From NCBI RefSeq assembly GCF_014192095.1, contig NZ_JACHXN010000010.1, positions 1-64,000 of the forward strand: 64,000 bases of DNA, in the 5' to 3' direction. Below are positions 45,474-55,857 of this stretch, in pieces. The notes under the pieces were generated by a model, which was not told the DNA's origin, made no database searches, and saw nothing but the letters and a program-made list of their open reading frames with translations. Position 1 is the stretch's first letter. Each line of letters opens with the position of its first letter. A program made the position numbers and the translations under genes. This DNA is from Phyllobacterium trifolii (GTDB taxonomy: Bacteria > Pseudomonadota > Alphaproteobacteria > Rhizobiales > Rhizobiaceae).

Positions 45474-46532
45474 ATGACTGACGCAGTAAAACCAACACCC
45501 GAGGCAATTCGGCAGGCGCGGGCGGACAACTCGAAAATGCGCGAGCGCGATCTTGCGCAGCAGCTGCATATCTCGGAAGCCGATCTAGTGGCCGCCTATT
45601 GCGGGAACAATGTCGTTCGCATCAACCCGCGCATCGAAACCTTTCTGACTGAAATCGAATCGCTTGGCGAAGTGATGGCGCTCACCCGCAACGAAAGCGC
45701 CGTACATGAGAAGATCGGTGTCTATGACAAGCCGATCGTCGGCAAGCACGCCTCCATGCTGCTCGGCGAGCAGATCGATATGCGGCTTTTTCCCAATGCC
45801 TGGGCACACGGTTTTGCCATCGAAAAGCACGATGGCGACGACATTCGGCGCAGCCTGCAATTCTTTGACGCAGCCGGCGAGGCCATCCACAAGATCCACC
45901 TTCGGCCGGCCTCCAATCTGGAAGCCTACAAAACGCTCGTAGCCAAACTTCGTCTCGATGATCAGTCACAGTCCGTGCAACTGACAGCCCTGCCGAAGCC
46001 AGAGGAAAAAACCGCAGAGCTTGAAGAACTGGACGCGACCGGCTTGCGCGACCGCTGGACCCAGATGAGGGATGTCCACGAATTCTTTGGCATACTGCGT
46101 TCGTTGAAGATGACCCGTCATCAGGCGGTGCAGGTGATCGGGCAAGACTACGCCTGGCAACTCGACACGGCCGCATTGACCACAATGATGCACGATGCCG
46201 CGCAGGAGCAGCTGCCGATCATGTGCTTTATCGGCAATCGCGGCTGCATCCAGATTCATTCGGGACCAATTCACAACGTGAAGCCGATGGGTCCGTGGAT
46301 CAACATCCTCGACGAAACCTTTCATATGCATCTGCGTACTGATCACATCGCGGAGTTGTGGGCCGTGCGCAAGCCTACCAAGGACGGGCATGTTACCTCG
46401 CTCGAAGCCTACGGTGCCGAAGGCGATATGATCATTCAGTTCTTCGGCAAGCGCCATGAGGGCTCCGGTGAACGTAGCGATTGGCGTCAGCTCGTCGAAG
46501 CTCTGCCGCGCCTGATGCGCGCTGCGGCATAG
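45474..46532 (+). CDS. hmuS: Hemin-degrading factor HmuS
   Basis: A 352-residue HmuS/HemS/ChuS-type cytoplasmic protein made of two structural repeats, each about 170 residues: NPRIETFLTEIESLGEVMALTRNESAVHEKIG in the first and the matching DYAWQLDTAALTTMMHDAAQEQLPIMCFIGNRGCIQIHSG in the second. It receives and degrades heme or chaperones it after import. Located between hmuP and hmuT, with the standard rhizobial order. Start ATG 45474 follows hmuP by 22 bases. Confidence 0.9.
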   Translation: MTDAVKPTPEAIRQARADNSKMRERDLAQQLHISEADLVAAYCGNNVVRINPRIETFLTEIESLGEVMALTRNESAVHEKIGVYDKPIVGKHASMLLGEQIDMRLFPNAWAHGFAIEKHDGDDIRRSLQFFDAAGEAIHKIHLRPASNLEAYKTLVAKLRLDDQSQSVQLTALPKPEEKTAELEELDATGLRDRWTQMRDVHEFFGILRSLKMTRHQAVQVIGQDYAWQLDTAALTTMMHDAAQEQLPIMCFIGNRGCIQIHSGPIHNVKPMGPWINILDETFHMHLRTDHIAELWAVRKPTKDGHVTSLEAYGAEGDMIIQFFGKRHEGSGERSDWRQLVEALPRLMRAAA

Positions 46533-46541
46533 GAAATGACA

Positions 46542-47420
46542 ATGAACAGATTTCCCCTCATGGTGGCAGCGCTCGGCGTTATGGCACTGCCAGCCGTTGC
46601 GATGGCGGAAGAGATTTCCGGTCCCATTCCCGATGCAAGCCGCGTGGTGTCCATCGGCGGATCGATCACCGAAATCATCTACGATCTGGGTGAGGAGGGA
46701 CGGTTGGTCGGTCGCGACACCACCAGCGTTTTCCCCGAAGCTGCACACAAGATTCCTGACGTTGGATACATGCGTGCCTTGTCTCCGGAAGGCGTTTTGT
46801 CGATCAACCCGACTGCGATCATTGCCGTCGAAGGTTCAGGGCCGAGGGAAGCCATCGACGTGTTGAAAAAAGCCAGCGTACCTTTCGTGTTCGTTCCGGA
46901 AAACTACACCGCCGAAAGCGTGTCGGAAAAGATTCGGATTGTCGGCAAGGCACTCGGCGTCGATGACAAGGCCGAAAAGCTATCTGCCAAAGTCGAGAAG
47001 GAACTGGCGGCGGCGGAAGCCGAAACCAAAAATATCAAGACCCGCAAACGTGTGCTCTTTGTCCTCAGTACCACGGGCGGAAAAATCATGGCAGCGGGTA
47101 TCAAGACGGCGGCTGATGGAATTATCGAACTTGCAGGCGGCGATAACGTCGTCAGTGGATATTCCGGCTACAAGACAATGACCGACGAAGCGATCCTCAC
47201 GGCACAGCCGGATGTCATTCTGGTGATGGATATCCACGGGCCGCGCGCTACAACCGACGCGGATCTTCTAGCCAACAAGGCAATTGCAGCGACGCCTGCC
47301 GGTCAGAAAAAGAACATCGTGCGCATGGGCGGGCAGTATCTGCTCGGTTTCGGGCCGCGAACGGCGGAAGCGGTGCACGATCTGGCCAAAGCATTCTACG
47401 GATCTGAAACGAGCCAATGA
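46542..47420 (+). CDS. hmuT: Periplasmic heme-binding protein HmuT
   Basis: A 292-residue cluster A-II (BtuF-like) binding protein. A signal peptide (MNRFPLMVAALGVMALPAVAMA) precedes the mature start. SIGGSITEIIYDLGEEGRLVGRDTTS and the P-x-V-G-Y-M-R-A-L-S-PEGVLS segment are characteristic; the Tyr in the latter is a heme ligand in HmuT/ShuT. ATG 46542 is taken because AGGA is seven bases before; an ATG at 46536 is too close to it. The stop overlaps hmuU as ATGA. Confidence 0.9.
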   Translation: MNRFPLMVAALGVMALPAVAMAEEISGPIPDASRVVSIGGSITEIIYDLGEEGRLVGRDTTSVFPEAAHKIPDVGYMRALSPEGVLSINPTAIIAVEGSGPREAIDVLKKASVPFVFVPENYTAESVSEKIRIVGKALGVDDKAEKLSAKVEKELAAAEAETKNIKTRKRVLFVLSTTGGKIMAAGIKTAADGIIELAGGDNVVSGYSGYKTMTDEAILTAQPDVILVMDIHGPRATTDADLLANKAIAATPAGQKKNIVRMGGQYLLGFGPRTAEAVHDLAKAFYGSETSQ

Positions 47421-48532
47421 GCGAGTCTGTCTTGATGCGACCTGTGGCTCTTCGGTCGGGACAAGGCAAGACCCGTCCAGAAGGCGACCGCTCATTCCTG
47501 GCGAAGGGCATCATCGTCGTGCTGGGCTTTGCTCTGCTGGCGACAATGCTGTTCAGCCTTGCCGCCGGCGCATCCGACGCTTCGGTCATATCTGTTGTCA
47601 GCGCTTTGGTTCGAGGCGCAAGCAGTGACGGTAATGTCCTTTCCCTGCGCGACAGCATCATCATCTGGGATATAAGGTTGCCACGCATTATTCTCGGCGC
47701 GATGATCGGAGCTTCGCTCGCCGTTTCTGGTGCGGTGATGCAGGGTTTGTTTCGCAATCCGCTTGCGGATCCTGGGATTGTCGGCGTCTCCGCGGGTGCC
47801 GGACTTGGAGCCGTCAGCGTCATTGTCCTCGGTGCAACGGTGCTGGCACCCTTCATTGCGACCTTCAGTATATTTGCCCTGCCGGTTGCTGCCTTTATCG
47901 GCGCCCTTGTTTTCACGCTCATTCTCTATGGCGTTGCCACACGGCGCGGTCAAACCTCCATCGCGACAATGCTACTGGCCGGTATTGCACTTGGCGCCAT
48001 GGCCATGGCGTATATAGGTCTCCTGACCTTTCTCGCCGATGACAGGCAGTTGCGTGATCTCACGTTCTGGACGCTGGGGTCGCTTGCCGGCTCCAATTGG
48101 GCCAAGATGGCTGCGGCTGGTCCCTTTATCGTGTTGGCGCTGCTGGTTTCTCCCTTTCTTGGGCGCGGCCTCAATGCCCTGGCACTTGGTGAAGCCTCGG
48201 CAAGCCACCTCGGCATTCCGGTCCAGCGTTTCAAGCGCGTGGCCATCATTGTGGTCGCTGCCGCAGCTGGCGCCTCCGTTGCCGTTAGCGGTGGCATCGG
48301 CTTCGTCGGCGTTGTCGTGCCGCATTTGCTACGCCTGGTTATTGGGCCGGACCATCGCTATCTGCTCCCCGCATCGGCACTCTTGGGTGCGAGCCTGCTG
48401 CTGCTCGCGGACGCCGTTAGCCGCACCATCGTCGCGCCTTCGGAATTGCCGATTGGCATCGTTACGGCAGCTGTCGGAGCGCCTTTCTTCCTGTGGATAT
48501 TGCTGCGCCGCCGCGGCATTGTGGATCTTTGA
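47417..48532 (+). CDS. hmuU: Heme ABC transporter permease HmuU
   Basis: A 371-residue FecCD/BtuC-type permease with about ten membrane segments. Hallmarks include DIRLPRIILGAMIGASLAVSGAVMQGLFRNPLADPGIVGVSAGAGLG near the first third, and the late GFVGVVVPHLLRLVIGPDHRYLLPASALLGA. The start overlaps the hmuT stop (ATGA), so the two are coupled; hmuV begins 2 bases after the stop. The N-terminal 35 residues are a polar extension before the first helix. Confidence 0.92.
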   Translation: MSESVLMRPVALRSGQGKTRPEGDRSFLAKGIIVVLGFALLATMLFSLAAGASDASVISVVSALVRGASSDGNVLSLRDSIIIWDIRLPRIILGAMIGASLAVSGAVMQGLFRNPLADPGIVGVSAGAGLGAVSVIVLGATVLAPFIATFSIFALPVAAFIGALVFTLILYGVATRRGQTSIATMLLAGIALGAMAMAYIGLLTFLADDRQLRDLTFWTLGSLAGSNWAKMAAAGPFIVLALLVSPFLGRGLNALALGEASASHLGIPVQRFKRVAIIVVAAAAGASVAVSGGIGFVGVVVPHLLRLVIGPDHRYLLPASALLGASLLLLADAVSRTIVAPSELPIGIVTAAVGAPFFLWILLRRRGIVDL

Positions 48533-48534
48533 CC

Positions 48535-49338
48535 ATGATCAGCCTTTCCAACGTCAGCGTCGTGCTTGGACGCAAGTCGATTATCAAGGATGCGAATTTC
48601 AATGCCCAAGCGGGCGAGCTGACTGTCATCGTCGGCCCCAACGGTTCAGGCAAGACGACGCTGATGCGGGCGCTTTCCGGCGATCTGCCTTTCACCGGGC
48701 GCATAACGATCAACGGACACTCGCTCGGCCATCTGAAACCGTGGCAGATGGCCGCCATGCGGGCGATCCTGCCGCAATCGACCTTGCTATCCTTTCCGTT
48801 CACCGTTCGCGAAATCGTCAGGCTGGGCCTCACCAGCGGGCGTTCCGGTGCGACGCATGATGTTGCCGAAAATCTTCCGGACGAGGCGCTGGCACTCGTC
48901 GATCTTGCTGGCTTTGGCGGTCGTTTCTACCAGGAACTTTCCGGAGGCGAACAGCAGCGCGTGCAACTTGCGCGCGTCCTCTGTCAGGTCTGGCAGCCAG
49001 TTCTGGATGGTCAGCCGCGCTTCCTCTTTCTCGACGAGCCCGTCTCCAGTCTTGATATCAAGCATCAGCTCATCATCATGCAGATCGCCCGCGCCTTTGC
49101 CACGCGTGGCGGCGGAGTAATCGCGATTCTGCATGATCTCAATCTGACCTCGATGTACGCTGATCGCGTCGTGGTCATGCACGAGGGCTCTATTGATAGC
49201 GTGGGGACGCCTGCCGAGGTGCTTACAGACGACCGTATCTTGCGTGTCTATGAGTGTGCGTTGAAAGTCGGTGCCTTGCCCGCCACGCATGTGCCTTTTG
49301 TCTTGCCGCAGTCAGCGGTGATGTCGGTCCGTCCATAG
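48535..49338 (+). CDS. hmuV: Heme ABC transporter ATP-binding protein HmuV
   Basis: A 267-residue ATPase: Walker A GPNGSGKTT, signature LSGGEQQRVQLARVL, Walker B FLFLDEPVSSLDIKHQ and switch histidine LHDLNLTSMYAD. The HmuV/FecE-type signature with a long insertion (CQVWQPVLDGQPR) between signature and Walker B is present. Start ATG 48535 follows hmuU by 2 bases. It completes the hmuP-S-T-U-V unit; no outer-membrane receptor gene is in the window. Confidence 0.92.
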   Translation: MISLSNVSVVLGRKSIIKDANFNAQAGELTVIVGPNGSGKTTLMRALSGDLPFTGRITINGHSLGHLKPWQMAAMRAILPQSTLLSFPFTVREIVRLGLTSGRSGATHDVAENLPDEALALVDLAGFGGRFYQELSGGEQQRVQLARVLCQVWQPVLDGQPRFLFLDEPVSSLDIKHQLIIMQIARAFATRGGGVIAILHDLNLTSMYADRVVVMHEGSIDSVGTPAEVLTDDRILRVYECALKVGALPATHVPFVLPQSAVMSVRP

Positions 49339-49351
49339 TCGCCAAGCTGTA

Positions 49352-49534
49352 TCAGGCGGCGGCGCCCAAGGCGATCTTGCCAAGAATGGTTTCGATGATG
49401 CGTGCGCCAGCTTCTGTCTGCGCAACCACAAGCGGCGTTTCGCCGCCGAGTTCAGCCAGCGTTCGACGCAGCCAGCGGTTGGCCTTTTCCTTATCGCCAA
49501 ACGTTTCTTCAGCCAGTGTCTGGATGCTCGTCAT
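49352..49534 (-). CDS. Small MbcA/ParS/Xre-type antitoxin-domain protein (DUF2384-like)
   Basis: A 60-residue protein. The core, ANRWLRRTLAELGGETPLVVAQTEAGARIIETILGKIALG, matches the toxin-binding DUF2384 segment of MbcA/ParS/Xre antitoxins. The N-terminal helix-turn-helix found in full-length antitoxins is absent, and no RES-domain toxin gene is next to it. AGGAGG stands before the ATG (on the minus strand), so expression is likely. It lies tail-to-tail with hmuV and head-to-head with metH, with both promoters in 49535-49721. Confidence 0.7.
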   Translation of the reverse strand: MTSIQTLAEETFGDKEKANRWLRRTLAELGGETPLVVAQTEAGARIIETILGKIALGAAA

Positions 49535-49651
49535 ACGGACTGTCCTCCTGCTGGATTCATTATTGACAAGATATTACCGATGTACAAGGCCTGGTTGGTG
49601 CAGACGACCACCGCAACTGCGACATATCATGCCGCCAACAGAATTGACTTG

Positions 49652-49674
49652 TTGACATAAAGATATCTTTATGT
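49652..49674. promoter_or_regulatory. Palindromic operator overlapping a -35 box upstream of metH
   Basis: ACATAAAGATATCTTTATGT at 49655-49674 is a perfect 20-base palindrome. A consensus TTGACA (49652-49657) overlaps its left end. It lies 47 bases before the metH ATG. The shape suits an ArsR/SahR-like S-adenosylmethionine or S-adenosylhomocysteine-responsive repressor reported near methionine genes in alphaproteobacteria; the regulator itself is not in the window. Confidence 0.65.
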
Positions 49675-49721
49675 GACCCTTGCGGCTCATCCGGATCATG
49701 GATCATGAGGCGTGCCGAGTT

Positions 49722-52700
49722 ATGAATATTGCGGTTGATAATCTGTTCGGTCCCATGGATTCTCCTCGGGACGGCTCCGAAGTTTTTGCAGCTTTGACCA
49801 AGGCGGCGAAAGAACGGATACTGATTCTCGACGGCGCCATGGGCACGCAGATTCAAGGCCTTAGCCTCAACGAAGATGACTTTCGCGGCGATCGCTTTGC
49901 GGATTGTTCATGCCACCTGCAGGGCAACAACGATCTCCTGATCCTGACGCAGCCGCAAGCTATCGAAGATATTCACTACGCCTATGCCATGGCGGGCGCC
50001 GATATCCTTGAGACCAACACATTTTCTTCCACCACGATCGCCCAGGCGGACTACAGCATGGAAGAGGTCGTGTATGAACTTAACCGCGATGGTGCGCGGC
50101 TTGCCCGCCGCGCCGCATTGAAAGCCGAGCAGAAGGATGGCCGCCGCAGGTTTGTCGCCGGAGCGCTCGGCCCGACAAACCGCACGGCGTCGATTTCGCC
50201 TGACGTCAACAACCCAGGCTATCGCGCAGTCACTTTCGACGACTTGCGCACCGCCTACGGGACCCAAGTGCGTGGCCTCATCGATGGCGGCGCCGACATC
50301 ATCCTCATCGAGACCATCTTCGATACGCTCAACGCCAAGGCAGCAATCTTCGCCACGAACGAAGTGTTCGAAGAGAAGGGCATCACCCTTCCGGTGATGA
50401 TCTCCGGCACGATTACCGACCTTTCCGGCCGCACGCTTTCCGGCCAGACGCCGACCGCTTTCTGGCATTCGGTCCGTCACGCCAAGCCTTTCACCATCGG
50501 CTTGAACTGTGCCCTTGGCGCCAATGCCATGCGTGCGCATCTTGCCGAGATTTCCAGCGTCGCCGATACCTTCGTCTGCGCCTATCCCAATGCGGGCCTG
50601 CCCAACGAATTCGGCCAGTATGACGAGAGCCCGGAAGCGATGGCAGCGCAGCTCGAGGGTTTCGCCAGCGAGGGCCTCCTCAATATCGTCGGCGGCTGCT
50701 GCGGTTCAACTCCGGAGCATATCAAGGCTATCGCCGAGGCAGTCGGCAAATACAAGCCGCGCGAGATCCCCGAGACGGAAACGCATATGCGCCTGTCAGG
50801 GCTCGAACCTTTCACGCTGACCAAGGATATTCCCTTCGTCAATGTTGGCGAGCGCACCAACATCACCGGCTCGGCGAAGTTCCGCAAGCTCATCACTTCC
50901 GGCGATTTCGCCACGGCGTTGGATGTCGCGCGCGATCAGGTGGCGAACGGCGCGCAGATCATCGACATCAACATGGACGAAGGCCTGATCGACAGTGAAA
51001 AGGCCATGGTCGAATTCTTGAACCTGATCGCGGCAGAGCCGGACATCGCCCGGGTGCCGGTGATGATCGACAGTTCGAAGTGGGACGTCATCGAAGCAGG
51101 CCTGAAGTGCGTGCAAGGCAAGCCGCTGGTCAACTCGATCTCGATGAAGGAAGGTGAACAGGCCTTCCTCGACCATGCCAAAAAAGTGCGCGCCTATGGT
51201 GCCGCCGTTGTCGTCATGGCCTTCGATACGGACGGCCAGGCCGATACGTTGGAGCGGAAAGTCGCGATCTGTACACGCGCCTATGAGCTCCTGACTAAGG
51301 ACGCAGGCTTCCCGCCGGAAGACATTATCTTCGATCCGAACGTCTTTGCTGTCGCGACAGGCATCGAAGAGCACAATGGCTATGGCGTCGCCTTCATCGA
51401 GGCCACGAAGCAGATCGTCGATACCCTGCCGCATGTGCATATTTCCGGCGGCATCTCAAATCTCTCCTTCTCGTTCCGCGGCAACGAGCCTGTGCGCGAG
51501 GCGATGCACGCAGTTTTCCTTTATCATGCCATCCAGGTCGGTATGGACATGGGTATCGTCAATGCAGGCCAGCTCGCGGTCTATGAATCCATCGATCCGG
51601 AACTGCGCGAGGCCTGCGAAGACGTGGTGCTCAACCGCCGCGACGATGCGACTGAGCGGCTGCTTGATCTTGCCGAGCGCTACAAGGGTTCTGCAGGCAA
51701 GGAAGCACGCGAACGCGATCTTGCCTGGCGCGAATGGAGTGTCGCCAAACGCATCGAGCATGCATTGGTCAACGGCATTACCGAATTCATCGATGTCGAT
51801 ACCGAAGAGGCGCGTAAGGAGGCTGAGCGCCCGTTGCACGTGATCGAAGGCCCGTTGATGGCAGGCATGAACGTCGTCGGCGACCTTTTCGGCGCTGGCA
51901 AGATGTTCCTGCCGCAGGTGGTGAAATCCGCTCGCGTCATGAAGCAGGCCGTGGCCCTGCTGCTGCCTTATATGGAAGCGGAGAAGCTTGCCAATGGTGG
52001 CACAGGGGAGCGTGAGAGCGCCGGCAAGGTGTTGATGGCAACCGTCAAGGGCGACGTCCACGATATCGGCAAGAACATCGTCGGCGTGGTCCTGGCCTGC
52101 AACAATTACGAGATCATCGATCTCGGCGTGATGGTACCCGCAACCAAGATCCTGCAGACCGCCCGCGAACAGAACGTCGATATTATCGGCCTCTCCGGCC
52201 TGATCACCCCGTCGCTCGACGAAATGGTGCATGTCGCCTCGGAGATGGAGCGCGAGGGTTTTGACATCCCGTTGCTGATCGGCGGCGCAACGACCAGCCG
52301 CGTGCACACGGCGGTCAAAATCAACCCGCGCTACAACAAGGGCCAGACGATCTATGTCACCGATGCGAGCCGTGCGGTGGGTGTTGTATCAAACCTTCTG
52401 TCGAAGGAAACCAAGCCGGGCTACGTCGAAGCCATCGAGGCCGAATATATCAAGGTTGCAGATGCACATGCGCGCAACGAGGCCGACAAGCAGCGCCTGC
52501 CACTGGCCAGGGCGCGCGCCAATGCGCACAGGATCGACTGGACCTCGTACGAACCGACCAAGCCGGGTTTCATCGGGACGCGCGTCTTCGAGAACTACGA
52601 TCTTGCGGACATTGCCAGTTATATCGACTGGACGCCTTTCTTCCAGACATGGGAATTGAAGGGCCGCTATCCCGCGATCCTTGAAGACGAGAAGCAGGGC

Positions 52701-53498
52701 GAAGCTGCCCGGCAATTGTTCGATGATGCGCAGGCGATGCTGAAGAAGATCATCGCGGAGAAGTGGTTCAATCCGAAAGCCGTCATCGGCCTTTGGCCAG
52801 CGGGAGCGACGGGCGACGACATTCGCGTTTTCGCCGATGAGGAGCGGAAGGACGAGCTCGCGACCTTCTACACCCTGCGCCAGCAACTGTCGAAACGCGA
52901 TGGCAGACCGAATGTAGCCCTCGGCGATTTCGTAGCGCCCATCGACAGCGGCGTTCACGACTATATGGGAGCTTTCGTCGTCACTGCTGGTATCGAGGAA
53001 ATCGCCATCGCCGAGCGCTTCGAACGCGCCAACGATGATTATTCCTCCATTCTCGTCAAGGCGCTGGCAGACCGTTTTGCCGAAGCCTTTGCCGAATTGA
53101 TGCACGAGCGTGTGCGCAAGGAATTCTGGGGCTACGCGCCTGACGAAGATCTTGCTCCGGAGGAACTCATCGGTGAACCCTATCGCGGTATCCGCCCGGC
53201 GCCGGGCTATCCGGCGCAGCCTGACCACACTGAAAAAGAGACACTATTCCGCATCCTTGACGCGGAAGCCAGGATCAACGTTCGCCTGACTGAAAGCTTC
53301 GCCATGTGGCCGGGCTCATCTGTTTCGGGCATCTATATCGCCCATCCGGAAAGCTATTATTTCGGCGTCGCCAAGGTCGAGCGTGACCAGGTTGAAGATT
53401 ATTCGGAACGCAAGCAAATGCCGGTCGAGCAGGTCGAGCGCTGGCTTGGGCCGATTCTCAACTACGTACCAGCACCAAGGGTTCAGGCGGCCGAGTGA
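49722..53498 (+). CDS. metH: Cobalamin-dependent methionine synthase
   Basis: A 1258-residue MetH with all modules: homocysteine-binding barrel (about 25-345; zinc cysteines in GLNCALG and GGCCGST), pterin-binding domain (about 375-630; [13 protein letters not shown]), cobalamin cap and binding domains (about 665-920; B12 ligand histidine in [13 protein letters not shown]), and activation domain (about 930-1258; the SAM motif region [11 protein letters not shown]). I chose ATG 49722 for protein length; ATG 49698 and TTG 49680 are upstream in frame and closer to the operator. The 3' end overlaps the convergent AraC gene by 16 bases. Confidence 0.95.
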   Translation: MNIAVDNLFGPMDSPRDGSEVFAALTKAAKERILILDGAMGTQIQGLSLNEDDFRGDRFADCSCHLQGNNDLLILTQPQAIEDIHYAYAMAGADILETNTFSSTTIAQADYSMEEVVYELNRDGARLARRAALKAEQKDGRRRFVAGALGPTNRTASISPDVNNPGYRAVTFDDLRTAYGTQVRGLIDGGADIILIETIFDTLNAKAAIFATNEVFEEKGITLPVMISGTITDLSGRTLSGQTPTAFWHSVRHAKPFTIGLNCALGANAMRAHLAEISSVADTFVCAYPNAGLPNEFGQYDESPEAMAAQLEGFASEGLLNIVGGCCGSTPEHIKAIAEAVGKYKPREIPETETHMRLSGLEPFTLTKDIPFVNVGERTNITGSAKFRKLITSGDFATALDVARDQVANGAQIIDINMDEGLIDSEKAMVEFLNLIAAEPDIARVPVMIDSSKWDVIEAGLKCVQGKPLVNSISMKEGEQAFLDHAKKVRAYGAAVVVMAFDTDGQADTLERKVAICTRAYELLTKDAGFPPEDIIFDPNVFAVATGIEEHNGYGVAFIEATKQIVDTLPHVHISGGISNLSFSFRGNEPVREAMHAVFLYHAIQVGMDMGIVNAGQLAVYESIDPELREACEDVVLNRRDDATERLLDLAERYKGSAGKEARERDLAWREWSVAKRIEHALVNGITEFIDVDTEEARKEAERPLHVIEGPLMAGMNVVGDLFGAGKMFLPQVVKSARVMKQAVALLLPYMEAEKLANGGTGERESAGKVLMATVKGDVHDIGKNIVGVVLACNNYEIIDLGVMVPATKILQTAREQNVDIIGLSGLITPSLDEMVHVASEMEREGFDIPLLIGGATTSRVHTAVKINPRYNKGQTIYVTDASRAVGVVSNLLSKETKPGYVEAIEAEYIKVADAHARNEADKQRLPLARARANAHRIDWTSYEPTKPGFIGTRVFENYDLADIASYIDWTPFFQTWELKGRYPAILEDEKQGEAARQLFDDAQAMLKKIIAEKWFNPKAVIGLWPAGATGDDIRVFADEERKDELATFYTLRQQLSKRDGRPNVALGDFVAPIDSGVHDYMGAFVVTAGIEEIAIAERFERANDDYSSILVKALADRFAEAFAELMHERVRKEFWGYAPDEDLAPEELIGEPYRGIRPAPGYPAQPDHTEKETLFRILDAEARINVRLTESFAMWPGSSVSGIYIAHPESYYFGVAKVERDQVEDYSERKQMPVEQVERWLGPILNYVPAPRVQAAE

Positions 53499-54310
53499 AG
53501 GTAATGCCGCGGCGGCGCGCCGAGCATGCGCTTGAACATGGTGGTGAAAGCCGGCACGCTGTTATAGCCGAGATCCAGTGCAACGCTGGTCACCGGCTCA
53601 CCCTTGGTCAGGCGGGGCAGCGCTGACAGCAGGCAAGCCTGCTGGCGCCAGGTTGAAAGGCTGAGGCCGGTTTCGCGCCGAAATGTCCGCGTGAAAGTAC
53701 GTCGGCTCATTCCAAGCCGATCCGCCCAGTCGTCGATATTTGTGTGGGGCGAGGGGTCTTCGAGGAATCCACGGCACAGTGCCGCCAGCCGCCGGTCTTC
53801 CGGGAATGGCAGGCCGAGTGGCTGTTCCGGAAGGTTCGGGATTTCATGCAGCAGCAACCCCATGACAAACGTCGTCCGTGGATCGGCGTGCACGTCGGCA
53901 GGCGCCGCCACGGCCTCGCGGATCAGGTTGTCCATTAGAGGCGTCAGCCCCACCACGTGCAAATGCCGTTTCAACCCCGCCACGGCGTCCGGTCGCACGT
54001 AGATTGAATGCATCGAGACATCGCCGAGCATGTCCACCGCATGCTCCGTTCCTGCAGGCAGCCACAATGCATGATGTGGCGGCACCATCCAGCGGCCAAA
54101 CTTGGTCGTCACCATGGCAACGCCGCTGATGGCATGCAGGAGCTGCGATTGGCTGTGATGATGATCGGGGATGTGGAACCCGGATGGATAAACCGTCGCC
54201 AACGCAAAAACGTCGCCTTCGGCCTGCTCGAGCCAGTCCAGCCGCACCTTGTGCAGCTCCTCAAGTCGCAGGCCCGCAGCGTTCCGGGCAGCAAATGTCT
54301 GATAGCGCAT
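53483..54310 (-). CDS. AraC-family regulator with N-terminal cupin
   Basis: A 275-residue regulator. The N-terminal half is a cupin sensor ([42 protein letters not shown]), the C-terminal half an AraC double helix-turn-helix ([63 protein letters not shown]). The start at 54310 is set at [13 protein letters not shown]; an open frame 58 codons longer runs towards the divergent MFS gene and shows no family likeness. It is divergent from the MFS gene (54439), so it probably regulates it. Confidence 0.85.
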   Translation of the reverse strand: MRYQTFAARNAAGLRLEELHKVRLDWLEQAEGDVFALATVYPSGFHIPDHHHSQSQLLHAISGVAMVTTKFGRWMVPPHHALWLPAGTEHAVDMLGDVSMHSIYVRPDAVAGLKRHLHVVGLTPLMDNLIREAVAAPADVHADPRTTFVMGLLLHEIPNLPEQPLGLPFPEDRRLAALCRGFLEDPSPHTNIDDWADRLGMSRRTFTRTFRRETGLSLSTWRQQACLLSALPRLTKGEPVTSVALDLGYNSVPAFTTMFKRMLGAPPRHYLHSAA

Positions 54311-54438
54311 TGTTTTGGCCCACACTCGAAAGAACTGGACCAAACCACGAAAGCAGGATGCGCGCAACAGGTATATCAGTTGCGCTGAAAGGGTGCCTGC
54401 TTGGGCGGTGCGCCCTCTTTCTTCGATGGACGCACACC

Positions 54439-55659
54439 ATGACCGATACTGCCTTGCCTGCTCAGCGGACTTCCGCTGAAACAACCGTCTTCGCCATCAT
54501 TTTTGCGGTCAGCTTCTGCCATTTTCTCAATGACATGATGCAATCGCTGCTTGCAGCTATCTATCCGATGCTCAAACAGAATTATGGCCTCAATTTCAAG
54601 CAGATCGGTTTTCTGACGCTGACATTCCAGGTCACGGCCTCGCTGCTGCAGCCGATCGTCGGCACCTATACCGACAAGCGACCGATGCCCTATTCGCTGC
54701 CTGTCGGCATGGCTTTTTCGCTGGTCGGGCTCGGCTTGCTTTCCATCGCCACGCATTATGTCATGTTGCTCGCCGGCGCGGCTTTCATCGGCATCGGTTC
54801 GTCGATCTTCCATCCGGAATCCTCGCGTGTGGCCCGTCTCGCCTCGGGCGGCCGCCATGGTCTGGCACAGTCGTTCTTTCAGGTCGGCGGCAATTTCGGC
54901 ACGGCACTCGGGCCCTTGCTCGCAGCATTCATCGTTTTGCCGCGCGGCCAGCAAAGCATTGCCTGGTTCTCCGCTGCCGCTCTGATCGGCATGATCATCC
55001 TTTATCAGGTCGGCAACTGGTACCAGCGCTATCGCATCGCCAACGCAAACAATCCAGCCGCCAGCAGGGTTCTGAAGCTGCCACGCAAAAAGGTCATTAC
55101 ATCGCTTTTGATCCTGACGCTGCTTGTCTTCACCAAGAACATCTACCTTGCCAGTATCTCCAGCTACTACACGTTCTACGTCATCCACAAATTCGGCATT
55201 TCGGTGCAGCAATCGCAGATGATGCTGTTCCTGTTCCTCGGCGCGGCTGCTGTCGGGACTATTCTTGGCGGTCCCATCGGCGACAAGATCGGCACCAAGG
55301 CCGTCATCTGGTTCTCGATCCTCGGCGTCCTGCCATTCACGTTGATGATGCCTTACGCCAATCTGGTCTGGACAGGTGTGCTGACGGTTTTCATCGGCTT
55401 CATCCTCTCGTCCGCCTTTCCTGCGATTGTGGTTTTTGCCCAGGAGCTGGTACCCGGCCGGGTCGGCATGATCGCCGGCATCTTCTTCGGCTTCGCCTTC
55501 GGCATGGCCGGTATTGCCGCTGCGGTACTTGGCTTCGTCGCCGACGCCAAGGGGATCGACTATGTCTATATGATCTGTTCCTACCTGCCATTCCTTGGAT
55601 TGCTGACGATCTTCCTGCCGAGTATGCGGGAAGTACGAGGCGAACCCGCCACGGCCTGA
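54439..55659 (+). CDS. MFS efflux transporter (Fsr/fosmidomycin resistance-like)
   Basis: A 406-residue major facilitator protein with about twelve membrane segments. The opening (IIFAVSFCHFLNDMMQSLLAAIYPMLKQNYGLNFKQIGFLTLTFQVTASLLQPIVGTYTDKRP) closely follows the Fsr family, and GSSIFHPESSRVARLASGGRHGLAQSFFQVGGNFG is its signature loop. ATG 54439 is the first start consistent with this N-terminus; the longer open frame from 54184 overlaps the divergent regulator. It is likely an exporter of toxic compounds, controlled by the neighbouring AraC protein. Confidence 0.85.
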   Translation: MTDTALPAQRTSAETTVFAIIFAVSFCHFLNDMMQSLLAAIYPMLKQNYGLNFKQIGFLTLTFQVTASLLQPIVGTYTDKRPMPYSLPVGMAFSLVGLGLLSIATHYVMLLAGAAFIGIGSSIFHPESSRVARLASGGRHGLAQSFFQVGGNFGTALGPLLAAFIVLPRGQQSIAWFSAAALIGMIILYQVGNWYQRYRIANANNPAASRVLKLPRKKVITSLLILTLLVFTKNIYLASISSYYTFYVIHKFGISVQQSQMMLFLFLGAAAVGTILGGPIGDKIGTKAVIWFSILGVLPFTLMMPYANLVWTGVLTVFIGFILSSAFPAIVVFAQELVPGRVGMIAGIFFGFAFGMAGIAAAVLGFVADAKGIDYVYMICSYLPFLGLLTIFLPSMREVRGEPATA

Positions 55660-55664
55660 AAACA

Positions 55665-55692
55665 AAAAGCCCGGCATCGCCCGGGCTTTTTT
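55665..55692 (+). terminator. Rho-independent terminator after the MFS gene
   Basis: Stem AAAAGCCCGG (55665-55674) and CCGGGCTTTT (55681-55690) around a 6-base loop, then TT. It starts five bases after the MFS stop. Confidence 0.85.
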
Positions 55693-55857
55693 GGCCAGTT
55701 CTCCTTTATCAACGCTGCTGACGTCAATTGTCAGGAATGCCGGTTTGAAAAACGATATCCAACCCCATATAAGGAACACCATTCTCAAGGGCGCGCCTGC
55801 GCTTCAGATTTGTTCCGCCAGATACGTCCAGACCGAAATTCCTTTCCAGGTAAATTC

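Noticed and set aside
54376-55788. Opposite-strand open frame of 470 codons across the MFS gene and terminator
   Set aside because: The translation is a low-complexity charged sequence and runs through a terminator hairpin.
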